Below are positions 16,953-25,012 of a DNA stretch of 33,584 nucleotides, piece after piece (the first letter of the stretch is position 1; each line of letters opens with the position of its first letter). A program made the position numbers and the translations under genes. Source of the stretch: Rubricella sp038526735 (GTDB taxonomy: Bacteria > Pseudomonadota > Alphaproteobacteria > Rhodobacterales > Rhodobacteraceae). Where the stretch lies: NCBI GenBank assembly GCA_038526735.1, contig JBCBGM010000030.1:1-33584 (forward strand), read 5' to 3'. The notes beneath the pieces are model-generated. The model was not told the DNA's origin and ran no database searches. It saw only the letters and a list, made by a program, of their open reading frames with translations.

Positions 16953-17459
16953 GTGAACTGGGGAGCGGTCAGCCTCATTTCAGCAGCATTAATCGCAGGT
17001 GCGGCGGGGTTTACGCTGGCGAATCACATGCGCTCGCACGAGGTGGTCGTGGGCGGTGCTGAAGGTGCGCAAATTTTGCCAAACATCCTTGAGGCGCTGG
17101 GCAATGGTTATGTGGAGGCCCCACGCGCCAGCGAGGCTGACATCTTCATCCATCTCGCTGAAACTTGGCGCGGGCTTGATCCCATCGCCCGCGCGCTCTG
17201 CGAGCCAGACTGCTCTATCGGCAACGACACGGGCCTCGTGGTGATGCAACTCAATGCCGCCCCGCAACGCGGCCGCACCCATGTCTTTCTGCGCTACGGC
17301 GCCATCGTCGAGGAAAACGGCGAGGGGCTGCCGCCTTGCGTGAGTGAAGCCGTCGCGCGTGCGATTGAGGGCTTTGACGGAGCAGTTGCCGGTGTGTGCG
17401 GTGCCACGCCCAGCCAACTGCGCGTGGTGCGGCGAGAGACGTTTCAGGTGCGGTTCTGA
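16953..17459 (+). CDS. Membrane-anchored or exported protein of unknown function with four cysteines
   Basis: 168 residues from a GTG preceded by CAGGAG at 16941-16946. The first 24 residues (MNWGAVSLISAALIAGAAGF...) form one hydrophobic segment, a signal peptide or anchor, so the rest is likely periplasmic. Cys lie at 83, 87, 129 and 149, enough for two disulfides. I recognise no domain. The 3' end overlaps the convergent flavoenzyme gene by 16 bases. It may be transcribed alone; the 126-base gap before it holds only the weak hairpin and the ribosome site. Function cannot be assigned. Confidence 0.7.
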   Translation: MNWGAVSLISAALIAGAAGFTLANHMRSHEVVVGGAEGAQILPNILEALGNGYVEAPRASEADIFIHLAETWRGLDPIARALCEPDCSIGNDTGLVVMQLNAAPQRGRTHVFLRYGAIVEENGEGLPPCVSEAVARAIEGFDGAVAGVCGATPSQLRVVRRETFQVRF

Positions 17460-18523
17460 AACCGCCCTGGTGAGAGCGCGCTGACGACCGTTGCTCTGAG
17501 CGTCGGTTTCCGCCCGGCAACCAACTCCGCGGTCAGCTGCGCCAAAGCCGGCGAGATTTGCACCCCGTACCCCCCTTGCCCAGCCAGCCAGAAAAAGCCG
17601 TCCGCCCGAGGGTCAAACCCCACCACCGGGGTGCGATCCGCAGCAAACGTCCGCAACCCCGCCCAGCTGTGGGTCACCCGAGTGACCTCCAGCGTCACCG
17701 CCTGAGAGAACCGATCCAACCCCTCCGCCAGCACCATGTCATCGGGCCAAGCATCCATCGGTGGCATCGGATCCTCATCCGCCGGAGACACCATGAGCCG
17801 CCCTCCCTCTGGCTTGGCGTACCATGTCTCGGTCGCGGGCAAGACCATGGGCCAGGCGGAGATATCGGCCTCAACCGGCACTATCGCAGCAGACCGCCGG
17901 TAAGGGGTCAGACCCACCTTCTGCACGCCCGCGAGCGCTGCAACCTCATCCGCCCAAGCCCCAGCGGCGTTGATCAGGATTGGTGCGGCATAGGTCGCGC
18001 CCGCCGTCGCGACCTCCCAATCACCGCTACGCTGCTTAATCCCCTCTACGTTGGCACCCGTCACAATCTCGGTACCCGCCGCCTTCAGCTGCGCGCGATG
18101 GGCAGACATCAGCCCGTCCACATCGATGTCAGAAGCATCCACCTCAAGCGCCGCAAAGGCCGCCGCTTCTGGCTGCAAGATCGGGAACAGCGCGCAAGCC
18201 TCCGCCGTGCTCACGCGCTGTGCAGTTGAGCCCTCAAGATACCCGTCAAACGCCGTCCGGTCGCCCTCATCCGCCACCGTCAGCACCCCGCGCCGCGTTA
18301 GAAATGGGGCCAGAGCAGGATAGGCCACATCGTTGAGCGCCCTGATCGTGGCGTTGCCGTAGTTGCGCACAAACAGCGCCGCAGACCGCCCGGTCGCGTG
18401 CATGCCTGGATGCGCCTCAGCCTCAAGTACCTGCACTTTGTACCGCGCGCTCAGCGCTGCCGCGGCAGAAAGGCCAGAGATCCCGGCCCCAATCACCAGA
18501 ATATCGCTGCGCTGCAGGCTCAT
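17444..18523 (-). CDS. FAD-dependent D-amino-acid dehydrogenase, D-arginine dehydrogenase (DauA)-like
   Basis: 359 residues from the ATG at 18523, which overlaps the stop of the dehydratase gene (ATGA); the longer open frame upstream reads through that gene. The FAD motif DILVIGAGISGLSAAAAL opens the protein. MHATGRSAA (41-49), THSWAGLRTFAADRTPVVG and the C-terminal FWLAGQGGYGVQISPA closely resemble the D-arginine dehydrogenase family, which oxidises D-amino acids to 2-keto acids. No signal peptide is present, so it is cytoplasmic or peripheral. Last gene of the four-enzyme minus-strand operon. The substrate is not established; glycine-oxidase-like activity is possible. Confidence 0.82.
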   Translation of the reverse strand: MSLQRSDILVIGAGISGLSAAAALSARYKVQVLEAEAHPGMHATGRSAALFVRNYGNATIRALNDVAYPALAPFLTRRGVLTVADEGDRTAFDGYLEGSTAQRVSTAEACALFPILQPEAAAFAALEVDASDIDVDGLMSAHRAQLKAAGTEIVTGANVEGIKQRSGDWEVATAGATYAAPILINAAGAWADEVAALAGVQKVGLTPYRRSAAIVPVEADISAWPMVLPATETWYAKPEGGRLMVSPADEDPMPPMDAWPDDMVLAEGLDRFSQAVTLEVTRVTHSWAGLRTFAADRTPVVGFDPRADGFFWLAGQGGYGVQISPALAQLTAELVAGRKPTLRATVVSALSPGRFQNRT

Positions 18524-19488
18524 CCCGAGAGTGCGCGCACAAACATCTCTGGATCGACATTGCCCCCGGTGATCAGCACGCCAATCGCATCCCCTTCGAA
18601 CGCCTCCGCATGATAGAGCGCCGCCGCCAGCGCCGCTGCACCCCCTGGCTCTGCCACGAGTTTCAGCCGCAAAAACGCCTCGCGCATGGCGTTCAGGCAC
18701 TCCTGATCGCTCACCACCACGCCTGGCCCACACAGCCGCTGCATGATCGGAAAAGTCATCGTGCCCGGAGAAGCGGTGATGATCGCATCACAGATAGAGC
18801 CAGACGCACGTGGGTTTTGCTCAATCTGGCCAGAGACCAGTGAGCGCGCCACATCGTCAAAGCCCTCCGGCTCACAGGGCCGCACCCGCAGCCCGGGCGC
18901 ATCGCGTTCAAAGGCCAAAGCCACACCGGCCGTCAGCCCGCCACCGCCACAACAGACGGTCACATCCGCCTGCTTGACGCCAAGCGCAGAGAGCTGCTCG
19001 GCGAACTCCACCCCACAGGTCGCTTGCCCCGCAATTGTCGGCTCAAAGTCAAACGGAGGGATCAGGGACAGACCGCGCTCTTTAGCTATGCGGGTGCCTA
19101 TAGCCATGCGATCTTCGGTGTCGCGGTCATAGAGCACGACCTCGGCCCCCATAGACCGCGTGTTGTCGATTTTCAGCTTCGGCGCGTCTTTGGGCATGAT
19201 GATCACTGCAGGCGCCCCCGCCTCCGCTGCCGCCCGCGCGACCCCCTGCGCGTGGTTTCCGGAGGAGAACGCGATCACCCCCCGCGCCAGCGCCTCGGCA
19301 GACAAACTGCGCACCGCATTGGTCGCACCGCGGTACTTAAAACTGCCGGTGTGTTGCAGGCACTCTGCCTTCACAAACACCTTTCGCCCCGCGATCTCAT
19401 CCAAAAACGGTGACGAGAGCACCGGGGTTTCGCGCACGATCCCAGCAACCCGCGCGCTGGCCTGAGAGAGTGTGTCAGCGTCGATCAT
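18520..19488 (-). CDS. PLP-dependent threonine/serine dehydratase-like enzyme (fold type II)
   Basis: 322 residues from the ATG at 19488, overlapping the hydrolase stop (ATGA). The Schiff-base lysine is K51 in TGSFKYRGA. SSGNHAQGVA binds the substrate carboxylate and CCGGGGLTAG is the PLP-phosphate loop. There is no C-terminal ACT domain, so this is the short form, like catabolic threonine dehydratase, serine racemase or hydroxyaspartate dehydratase. It would convert a beta-hydroxy (or beta-substituted) amino acid to a keto acid plus ammonia. Between an alpha/beta hydrolase and a D-amino-acid dehydrogenase gene, a dedicated catabolic role is likely. The exact substrate is open. Confidence 0.88.
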   Translation of the reverse strand: MIDADTLSQASARVAGIVRETPVLSSPFLDEIAGRKVFVKAECLQHTGSFKYRGATNAVRSLSAEALARGVIAFSSGNHAQGVARAAAEAGAPAVIIMPKDAPKLKIDNTRSMGAEVVLYDRDTEDRMAIGTRIAKERGLSLIPPFDFEPTIAGQATCGVEFAEQLSALGVKQADVTVCCGGGGLTAGVALAFERDAPGLRVRPCEPEGFDDVARSLVSGQIEQNPRASGSICDAIITASPGTMTFPIMQRLCGPGVVVSDQECLNAMREAFLRLKLVAEPGGAAALAAALYHAEAFEGDAIGVLITGGNVDPEMFVRALSG

Positions 19489-20324
19489 TCCGCCAGCCTT
19501 TCGATCCAAGTGTCAAAGACGCGGAGCGCGTCTGGTTCATCCAGAAACGGAACGTGCCCCCGCCCCGGCACCACTGCCGCGATCAGGCCCGGGTGCTCCG
19601 CTGCCATCCGGGCAAAGGTCTCGGCCGTCAGGATGTTTGAATGCTCACCGCGCAGCACCGCGACGGGCTTATCCGCGAGCAAGGCATAGACTGGCCACAG
19701 GTCAGGCAGCTCTTCCGGGTTCGCAACTGCCGCCGCGACCCCTTCGCGCAGGCCAGGATCATAGCGCAGGGCGAGGCCCTCTGCGGTCTGCGTATAAGCC
19801 CGTTTGGAGGCAGCGACCCAATCCTCATGCGACAGGCCCGTCACCGTCCCCTCGCTCAGCTTCGCCAAACCCATCGCCATTTCTTCATGCGTTTTGACCG
19901 GCGGCGGACGGCCGATATAGGCGAGGATCGCCTCTAGCCCGGCGAGGTCGATATCCGGCCCCACGTCGTTAAAGAGCACCCCCGTGAGCCGCTCAGGCGC
20001 GACCGCCGCGATGGCCAAAGCCAACAGCCCGCCGCGCGACGTGCCCAGAATAGCAGCGGAGGACAGCCCCAGATGATCCATCAACTCCAGCACATCTCGC
20101 GCCTCCACCGGGACGCTATACTCCACGGGATCTTTAGCGAAATCCGATGCCCCTCGCCCCCGCGCATCGAGGCAGATGTAGCGGCACGCGCCGGGCCGTG
20201 CGGCGATCAGCGGGTCGAAGTCCTCGTGGTTGCGGGTCAGGCCTGCAAGGCAGAGCACCGGCACGCCAGAGCCGCTGTCGGTGTAGGCAAGCGAGAGCCC
20301 GTCGGAGGTGGTGAACCGGTTCAT
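19485..20324 (-). CDS. Alpha/beta-fold hydrolase
   Basis: 279 residues. Classic fold landmarks: the oxyanion region LCLAGLTRNHEDFDPLI, DARGRGASDF after strand 4, the nucleophile elbow GTSRGG with S96, and the late VPGRGHVPFLDEP with the catalytic His. The acid is probably the Asp in the PVAVLRGEHSNIL region or nearby, but I cannot fix it. No signal peptide. It overlaps both neighbours by 4 bases and sits between the HAD and dehydratase genes. Esterase, C-C hydrolase, dehalogenase and epoxide-hydrolase activities are all possible in this superfamily. Confidence 0.87.
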   Translation of the reverse strand: MNRFTTSDGLSLAYTDSGSGVPVLCLAGLTRNHEDFDPLIAARPGACRYICLDARGRGASDFAKDPVEYSVPVEARDVLELMDHLGLSSAAILGTSRGGLLALAIAAVAPERLTGVLFNDVGPDIDLAGLEAILAYIGRPPPVKTHEEMAMGLAKLSEGTVTGLSHEDWVAASKRAYTQTAEGLALRYDPGLREGVAAAVANPEELPDLWPVYALLADKPVAVLRGEHSNILTAETFARMAAEHPGLIAAVVPGRGHVPFLDEPDALRVFDTWIERLAE

Positions 20325-21007
20325 AAACGCCTCGCAAGGTCAGGAATGGTGGTCAGGTCAGAGAGGGACTGCGCAGGCGCTGCCCAAAGCCGGTCTTGCG
20401 GCAAGGCGAGGCGATTGACCCACACAGTCTGAAAACCATAACCGCTGGCCGCCGCAGCGTCCCACCCGTTGGAGGAGACGAACAGCACCTCTTCACGCGC
20501 GGTCCCGAAATGCGCGCCCACGAGATCATAAACCGACGGATGGGGCTTGAAGACCCCCACCGCCTCGACACTCAAGACAGCATCCAGCGACGGGCCAATG
20601 TCTGCGCTCTCCACCGCCCCATTCAGCATCTCCGGCGACCCGTTCGACAGGATGCCCGTGCGCAACCCGGCCTCTTTTAAAGCGGAGAGCATCGTTGGAA
20701 CCTCAGGATAGGCCGAGAGCGTGAAATACAAATCCAGCAGTTTTTGCCGGACGCCATCATCGCTGATCCGGACACTCTCCAGCGCAAAATCGAGGCCGTC
20801 TTGCGTGACCAGCCAAAAATCCCGGTGCTGGCCCGCGGTCGCGCGCAGCCATGTGTATTCAAGCTGCTTCTGCCGCCAGAGAGCCGCGATCTGCGGCCAA
20901 TGCTCCGCCCAACTTTCGGCACCGGGCTGAGAGGCTGCCTCACGTGCGGCAGCGGAGACGTCAAAGAGCGTTCCGTAAGCGTCAAAAATGCAGGTGGTGA
21001 TGGGCAT
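20321..21007 (-). CDS. Haloacid dehalogenase, type II (L-2-haloacid dehalogenase-like)
   Basis: 228 residues from the ATG at 21007 (AGAGGAG upstream). HAD motif I is FDAYGTLFDVSAAA with nucleophile D9. Motif II lies in ILSNGSPEMLNGAVE, the Lys of motif III in FKPHPSVYDLVG, and motif IV in FVSSNGWDAAAASGYGF. FDAYGTLFD and SSNGWDAAAA are characteristic of L-2-haloacid dehalogenases, which replace halogen by hydroxyl on short 2-halo acids. Some members are phosphatases instead. First gene of the four-gene operon; the ycjF-type gene is divergent 130 bases away. Confidence 0.88.
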   Translation of the reverse strand: MPITTCIFDAYGTLFDVSAAAREAASQPGAESWAEHWPQIAALWRQKQLEYTWLRATAGQHRDFWLVTQDGLDFALESVRISDDGVRQKLLDLYFTLSAYPEVPTMLSALKEAGLRTGILSNGSPEMLNGAVESADIGPSLDAVLSVEAVGVFKPHPSVYDLVGAHFGTAREEVLFVSSNGWDAAAASGYGFQTVWVNRLALPQDRLWAAPAQSLSDLTTIPDLARRL

Positions 21008-21137
21008 GATCGCTCCTCTACAGCGCGGCGGACGCTCGCGCATTGCTGGGCCGAGGGCAAGTTGTCTTTCACAGCCGCAAGGTGATGTTTTTGCGCTGGA
21101 TATTTCCTATCTGAAGACGAATAGCCGCGAGGGCAGG

Positions 21138-22124
21138 ATGAAAGACACACCGCAAGGCCCGATCACGCTCGATGCCGAAGAGCTCGCACGCCTGCCCGAA
21201 CCCAAAGCCCCCAAAGCGCCCGAATTGCTTGACACGCCGGTGGTCAAGGCCGCGCGCGTGGGCCGGTCGGTAGGCAGGTTGGCAAGGCTCGGTTGGGGCG
21301 CGTTCCTGTCGCTCGTCACGCTCCTGATTGGCGTGTCGATGTGGGACGGCTTGGTCAGCATGTTCGCCCGCAGCCCCGTTTTGGGCCAACTCGCCCTGGC
21401 CCTGGCCGCCATCGCGATCTTCGCCGTCACGCTCGGTGTCTTGCGAGAACTCGCAGTGCTCCGCCGCTTACAATCCGCCACCAAAACCCGCGAGCGCATC
21501 GCCAGCGTGCTCGAAGAGCCCACGCTGGCGGATGCCAAAGCCATCAGCGGTGAGGTCGTATGCCTCGTCCGCAGCCGCCCCGAGAGCCAGTGGAGCCTCG
21601 CGCAGTTCGAGGCCGCGCAGGCCGAGATCTACGACGGCGACGCCCTCCTCGCCTATGCAGAGCGCAGCCTCATGGGCCCGCTCGACGCGGTTGCCGTGCG
21701 CGAAATTCAAACCGCCACGCGCCGTGTCGCCACCGTCACAGCGCTCATCCCGATGCCGCTGAGCGATGTGCTCGTCGCGCTTTTCACCGCCACCAGCATG
21801 ATCCGTCGTGTGGCAGAGGCCTACGGTGCCGGGGCAGGGCGCTTGGGCGCGTGGCGGCTTTTTCGGATGGTCGTCGCGCACCTCGTCGCCACGGGTGCCG
21901 TCGCTGTGGGGGATGACCTTATCGGTTCGGTGCTTGGCGGTGGGCTCGTGTCAAAGCTCTCCCGCCGCTTCGGCGAGGGCGTGATCAACGGTGCCCTCAT
22001 GGCCCGCGTGGGCATCGCCGCGATGGAGGTGTGCCGCCCCATGCCCTTCGCCGCCATGCCAAAACCCGGCGTCAGCAGCGTCGTCTCAGGCGCACTTACC
22101 GGAGTTTTTAGCGGTCGCGATTGA
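21138..22124 (+). CDS. YcjF/TIGR01620-type inner-membrane protein (DUF697)
   Basis: 328 residues from the ATG at 21138, preceded by GAGGGCAGG. A Pro-rich cytoplasmic N-terminus (PEPKAPKAPELLDTPVV) leads to two membrane helices (about 53-72 and 82-104). A soluble helical region with TKTRERIASVLEEP follows, then a C-terminal DUF697 part (about 205-320) with Gly/Ala-rich hydrophobic stretches. YcjF is normally encoded next to the GTPase-like YcjX and is sometimes regulated with stress genes. No ycjX is present on either side here. The 3' end overlaps lolA by 17 bases. Molecular function is unknown. Confidence 0.8.
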   Translation: MKDTPQGPITLDAEELARLPEPKAPKAPELLDTPVVKAARVGRSVGRLARLGWGAFLSLVTLLIGVSMWDGLVSMFARSPVLGQLALALAAIAIFAVTLGVLRELAVLRRLQSATKTRERIASVLEEPTLADAKAISGEVVCLVRSRPESQWSLAQFEAAQAEIYDGDALLAYAERSLMGPLDAVAVREIQTATRRVATVTALIPMPLSDVLVALFTATSMIRRVAEAYGAGAGRLGAWRLFRMVVAHLVATGAVAVGDDLIGSVLGGGLVSKLSRRFGEGVINGALMARVGIAAMEVCRPMPFAAMPKPGVSSVVSGALTGVFSGRD

Positions 22125-22704
22125 ACTCGGCCTGCTCGATGGAAAAGAGCGCGCGGGAGTAGTCCTCTCCGCGCTCCATGCTGTCGAGCACCACGACGGT
22201 CGCCCGCCCGCCTGCATCGAGCGTGATCCACTGCAAAAGCTCCAGCGGCTCTTCGCGGAACACGAGTGCAATCGTGCCAATCTCCGGACGGTCCGGGTCG
22301 CGCGCGGTCACAACCAAATGCCCATCCCGCCGTTCCACGCTTTCGACCATTTCATCGCGCCGCAGCCGCACGCGCTCATCGAGCAGCAACTTGAGCGGCG
22401 TCATGGAGAGCGGATAGCGCTGAATATCCGTGCCGGGCACAGGGTCCACCACCCCGAGCCACAGGCCATCGGCAATGATCGTTGCTCCATTGGGCGGGTC
22501 GTATTGAAACCGCATCAGCCCGGGTCGGTTGATCCAGTATTTTCCGGTGGAGATCGTCCCATCAAAGTTCGTCTGCGTGAACCGCCCCCCGGCGGTGGAG
22601 ATATCGTTGATGTAGCGCGACAGCGCCGCCAGCTCATCCTGCGCAAAGGCGGGCAGCGGGGCGGCGAGGCTTAGAGCGGCGGCCAGAAAGGTTCTTCGTT
22701 CCAT
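22108..22704 (-). CDS. lolA: Outer-membrane lipoprotein carrier protein LolA
   Basis: Periplasmic chaperone that ferries lipoproteins from LolCDE to the outer membrane. 198 residues. The signal peptide MERRTFLAAALSLAAPLPAFAQ is clear. The mature part has the LolA pattern: GRFTQTNFDGTISTGKYWINRPGLMRFQYDPP, then IADGLWLGVVDP, and LSMTPLKLLLDE. In-frame ATGs at 22716 and 22722 are possible alternatives; GGCGGG is best spaced for 22716. The C-terminus overlaps the ycjF-type gene. No LolB or FtsK gene is visible next to it. Confidence 0.9.
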   Translation of the reverse strand: MERRTFLAAALSLAAPLPAFAQDELAALSRYINDISTAGGRFTQTNFDGTISTGKYWINRPGLMRFQYDPPNGATIIADGLWLGVVDPVPGTDIQRYPLSMTPLKLLLDERVRLRRDEMVESVERRDGHLVVTARDPDRPEIGTIALVFREEPLELLQWITLDAGGRATVVVLDSMERGEDYSRALFSIEQAEFNRDR

Positions 22705-22837
22705 ACATCGATACATGCGCATCCCGCCTGCAGATGCCAAGCAACATTGGTTCACCGCCGCGCGAGCAGCCGCATTTCACATCGTGGATTGCATGCGGGC
22801 CCGGCTGTGGCATGCTATCCTTTTGGAGGGATCAACC

Positions 22838-23335
22838 ATGCGCAGTGCTCTGTTTGCCAGTGTTCTTGTCCTTGTCGCGGGGGCGGCGTCGGCCTCGACC
22901 GTCTGTGATGACCCGCGCCTTTCGGGCAGCGTGGTCAGTGCGTGTGGCACCACGCTGGTATCAATCGACACCGCAGCCGGCATCTCCTTCCCCGACAAAC
23001 CCGTCGTGAGTTGCGAGATGGCGAGCCGTCTGGCCGACTTCGCCCAAGCCCCGGTGCTGACCCAGCCACGCCAAGTCGCGCAGATCCGCACCACCTCTCC
23101 GCAAACCTGCGAGGCAGAGCCCGGCACCAGCGTCTCGATTGTGGCATTCCAGTTTCCCAGCGGTTGGGAGCAGCGTATCGAGACCGCATGGGACAATCCC
23201 CGCCGCCGCGGCTATCTCGACAACGCTCGCGCCGCTGCGTGTAATCGTTTTGACAGTGTCCGCAGCCCACTATCCGGCGAAGAATTCCAAGCGTCGTTCT
23301 TCCTGAGCATCGGGGACGGCGAGGGCTGCAACTAG
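22838..23335 (+). CDS. Secreted protein of unknown function (weakly extensin-like)
   Basis: 165 residues from the ATG at 22838, placed by a strong TTGGAGGG site. The signal peptide MRSALFASVLVLVAGAASAS is clear. The mature protein has several Cys, including CDDPRL, SACGTT, VSCEMA, PQTCEA, AACNRF and EGCN. ISFPDKPVVSCEMASRLADF faintly recalls the extensin-like C-terminal domain of alphaproteobacterial secreted proteins, but I cannot confirm it. It is divergent from lolA and 92 bases upstream of lldD. It is probably periplasmic and disulfide-bonded; its role is unknown. Confidence 0.72.
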   Translation: MRSALFASVLVLVAGAASASTVCDDPRLSGSVVSACGTTLVSIDTAAGISFPDKPVVSCEMASRLADFAQAPVLTQPRQVAQIRTTSPQTCEAEPGTSVSIVAFQFPSGWEQRIETAWDNPRRRGYLDNARAAACNRFDSVRSPLSGEEFQASFFLSIGDGEGCN

Positions 23336-23361
23336 CAGCAATCTGCGACCCGCGCGCGCAG

Positions 23362-23413
23362 TGGTCAGTTGAGAATTGCCATTCCGCGATAAATTGGTCA
23401 AATAAAGTGACCA
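23362..23413 (+). promoter_or_regulatory. Candidate operator of lldD: inverted repeat TGGTCA-N7-TGACCA plus an extra half-site
   Basis: TGGTCA at 23395-23400 and its exact complement TGACCA at 23408-23413 flank AATAAAG just upstream of the lldD ribosome site. A third copy, TGGTCA, lies at 23362-23367, exactly 33 bases (about three helical turns) before the second. GntR-family regulators of lactate or glycolate genes recognise TGGT/ACCA-type dyads, so this may be a repressor site. No regulator gene is adjacent. Confidence 0.55.
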
Positions 23414-23427
23414 GTTTGGAGGAAGCC

Positions 23428-24594
23428 ATGCCAGCCATTGCCGAAATCGAAGATCTCCGCCGTTTGGCTGAGCGTCGCGTCCCGCGGATGTTCTACGACT
23501 ACGCTGACAGTGGCTCGTGGACGCAGCAAACCTACCGCGAGAACACCTCCGACTTTGAGAAAATCCGCCTGCGCCAGCGCATCGCCGTCGATATGGATGG
23601 CCGCACAACCGCCTCGCAGATGGTGGGGCAGGATGTGTCGATGCCCATCGCGCTCGCCCCCACGGGACTAACCGGCATGCAGCACGCAGACGGTGAGATC
23701 CTCGCAGCGCAAGCGGCGGAGGAGTTTGGCGTGCCTTTCACCCTCTCCACGATGTCGATTTGCTCGATCGAGGATGTGGCCGAGCACACCACCAAGCCGT
23801 TTTGGTTTCAGGTCTATACTCTGCGTGACGACGATTTTATGCGGCGTCTGATCCAGCGCGCCAAAGATGCCGGATGCTCTGCGCTGGTGATCACGGTTGA
23901 CCTTCAGGTGTTGGGACAGCGCCATAAGGATGTGAAAAATGGCCTCTCCGCGCCGCCAAAACTCACGCCCAAATCCATCGCCAATATGGCCACCAAGGTG
24001 CGCTGGGGGCTGGGGATGCTGCAAACCAAGCGGCACTTCTTTGGCAACATCGTGGGTCATGCCAAGGGTGTGAGTGACCCCTCCAGCCTCTCATCCTGGA
24101 CGGCGGAGGCGTTTGACCCGTCGCTCGACTGGGCGAAGATCGCCAAGTTCTGCGAGATGTGGGATGGCCCGGTGATCCTCAAAGGCATCCTCGATGTCGA
24201 AGACGCTAAGAAAGCCGCCGAAGTGGGCGTGAGTGCCATCATCGTCTCCAACCACGGTGGGCGGCAGCTCGATGGCGCACTCTCGGCGATCAGCCTGTTG
24301 CATGAGATCGTGCAGGAGGTGGGTGACAAGGTCGAAGTGCATTTCGACAGCGGCATCCGCTCCGGCCAAGACGCCCTAAAGGCCGTCGCGCTGGGCGCAA
24401 AGGGCACCTATGTCGGCCGCGCGTTCCTCTATGGCTTGGGCGCGATGGGCAAACCGGGGGTGCGTAAGTGTCTGGAGATCCTGCACAAAGAGATGGACAT
24501 CACGATGGCCCTGTGTGGCGAGCGTGACATCAAAAACGTCGGCCGCCACAACTTGATCCTGGCCGAAGATCGCGAAAAACTCTTGCTCGGATGA
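23428..24594 (+). CDS. lldD: FMN-dependent L-lactate dehydrogenase / alpha-hydroxy-acid oxidoreductase
   Basis: Oxidises L-lactate to pyruvate and passes electrons to the respiratory chain. 388 residues from the ATG at 23428, chosen for TTTGGAGGA; the in-frame GTG at 23407 lies inside the inverted repeat. Family marks: RRVPRMFYDYADSGSW at the start, PIALAPTGLTGMQHADGE, FQVYTLRDDDFMRRL, VTVDLQVLGQRHKDVKNG, and the catalytic ISVSNHGGRQLDGA-type block with His276. The C-terminal DSGIRSGQDALKAVALGA and GRAFLYGLGA bind FMN phosphate. Glycolate or another short 2-hydroxy acid is an alternative substrate. A frameshifted MmcQ gene overlaps its stop. Confidence 0.93.
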   Translation: MPAIAEIEDLRRLAERRVPRMFYDYADSGSWTQQTYRENTSDFEKIRLRQRIAVDMDGRTTASQMVGQDVSMPIALAPTGLTGMQHADGEILAAQAAEEFGVPFTLSTMSICSIEDVAEHTTKPFWFQVYTLRDDDFMRRLIQRAKDAGCSALVITVDLQVLGQRHKDVKNGLSAPPKLTPKSIANMATKVRWGLGMLQTKRHFFGNIVGHAKGVSDPSSLSSWTAEAFDPSLDWAKIAKFCEMWDGPVILKGILDVEDAKKAAEVGVSAIIVSNHGGRQLDGALSAISLLHEIVQEVGDKVEVHFDSGIRSGQDALKAVALGAKGTYVGRAFLYGLGAMGKPGVRKCLEILHKEMDITMALCGERDIKNVGRHNLILAEDREKLLLG

Positions 24595-24940
24595 CCCCCG
24601 AGGCTGCAGAGGCTCATGCGCTGGCCCTTTCGGGCACGCGCATGGTCGTGCAGTGGATGGGGGCGCATGTCTGCAAGGTCGGGCCCGAGGGCAAAGACAA
24701 AGTCTTCGCCATCTTCTCGCCGAGGCCGGCCGCGTGACCCTCAAATGCGCTGATGAAGAGACCGCGCGCTTTCTCATCGAGATCGGCGCCGCCACCAAAG
24801 CCCCCCACCTGCCCCGCGGCGGGTGGATTGCTTTGACGGTCACCGACGTTGGCGATGACGAGATGCAGGAGCGGTTAGAGACCTCCTACAAAACCGTCGT
24901 CGCCAGCCTGCCCAAGAAGGTGCAAGCGGCGCTGGGGTAG
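24591..24940 (+). pseudogene. Frameshifted MmcQ/YjbR family gene
   Basis: An ATG at 24591 overlaps the lldD stop and opens MTPEAAEAHALALSGTRMVV, continuing QWMGAHVCKV...KVFAIFSPRPAA, then TGA at 24741-24743. This is the typical N-terminal half of an MmcQ/YjbR protein. The C-terminal half continues in another frame: EAGRVTLKCADEETARFL, then PRGGWIALTV and SYKTVVASLPKKVQAAL, ending at 24940. One base added near 24718-24725 would restore a continuous protein of about 116 residues, the normal family length. Either the gene is recently broken by a one-base deletion or the sequence has an error here. The family has a double-wing DNA-binding-like fold; its function is poorly defined. Confidence 0.85.
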
Positions 24941-25012
24941 TCGCCGCAAGCGAACCACAGGGTGGAAGCCAGACCGCTTGGCCAAGCACGCGCCAACCCT
25001 ACCTTCCTGCCC

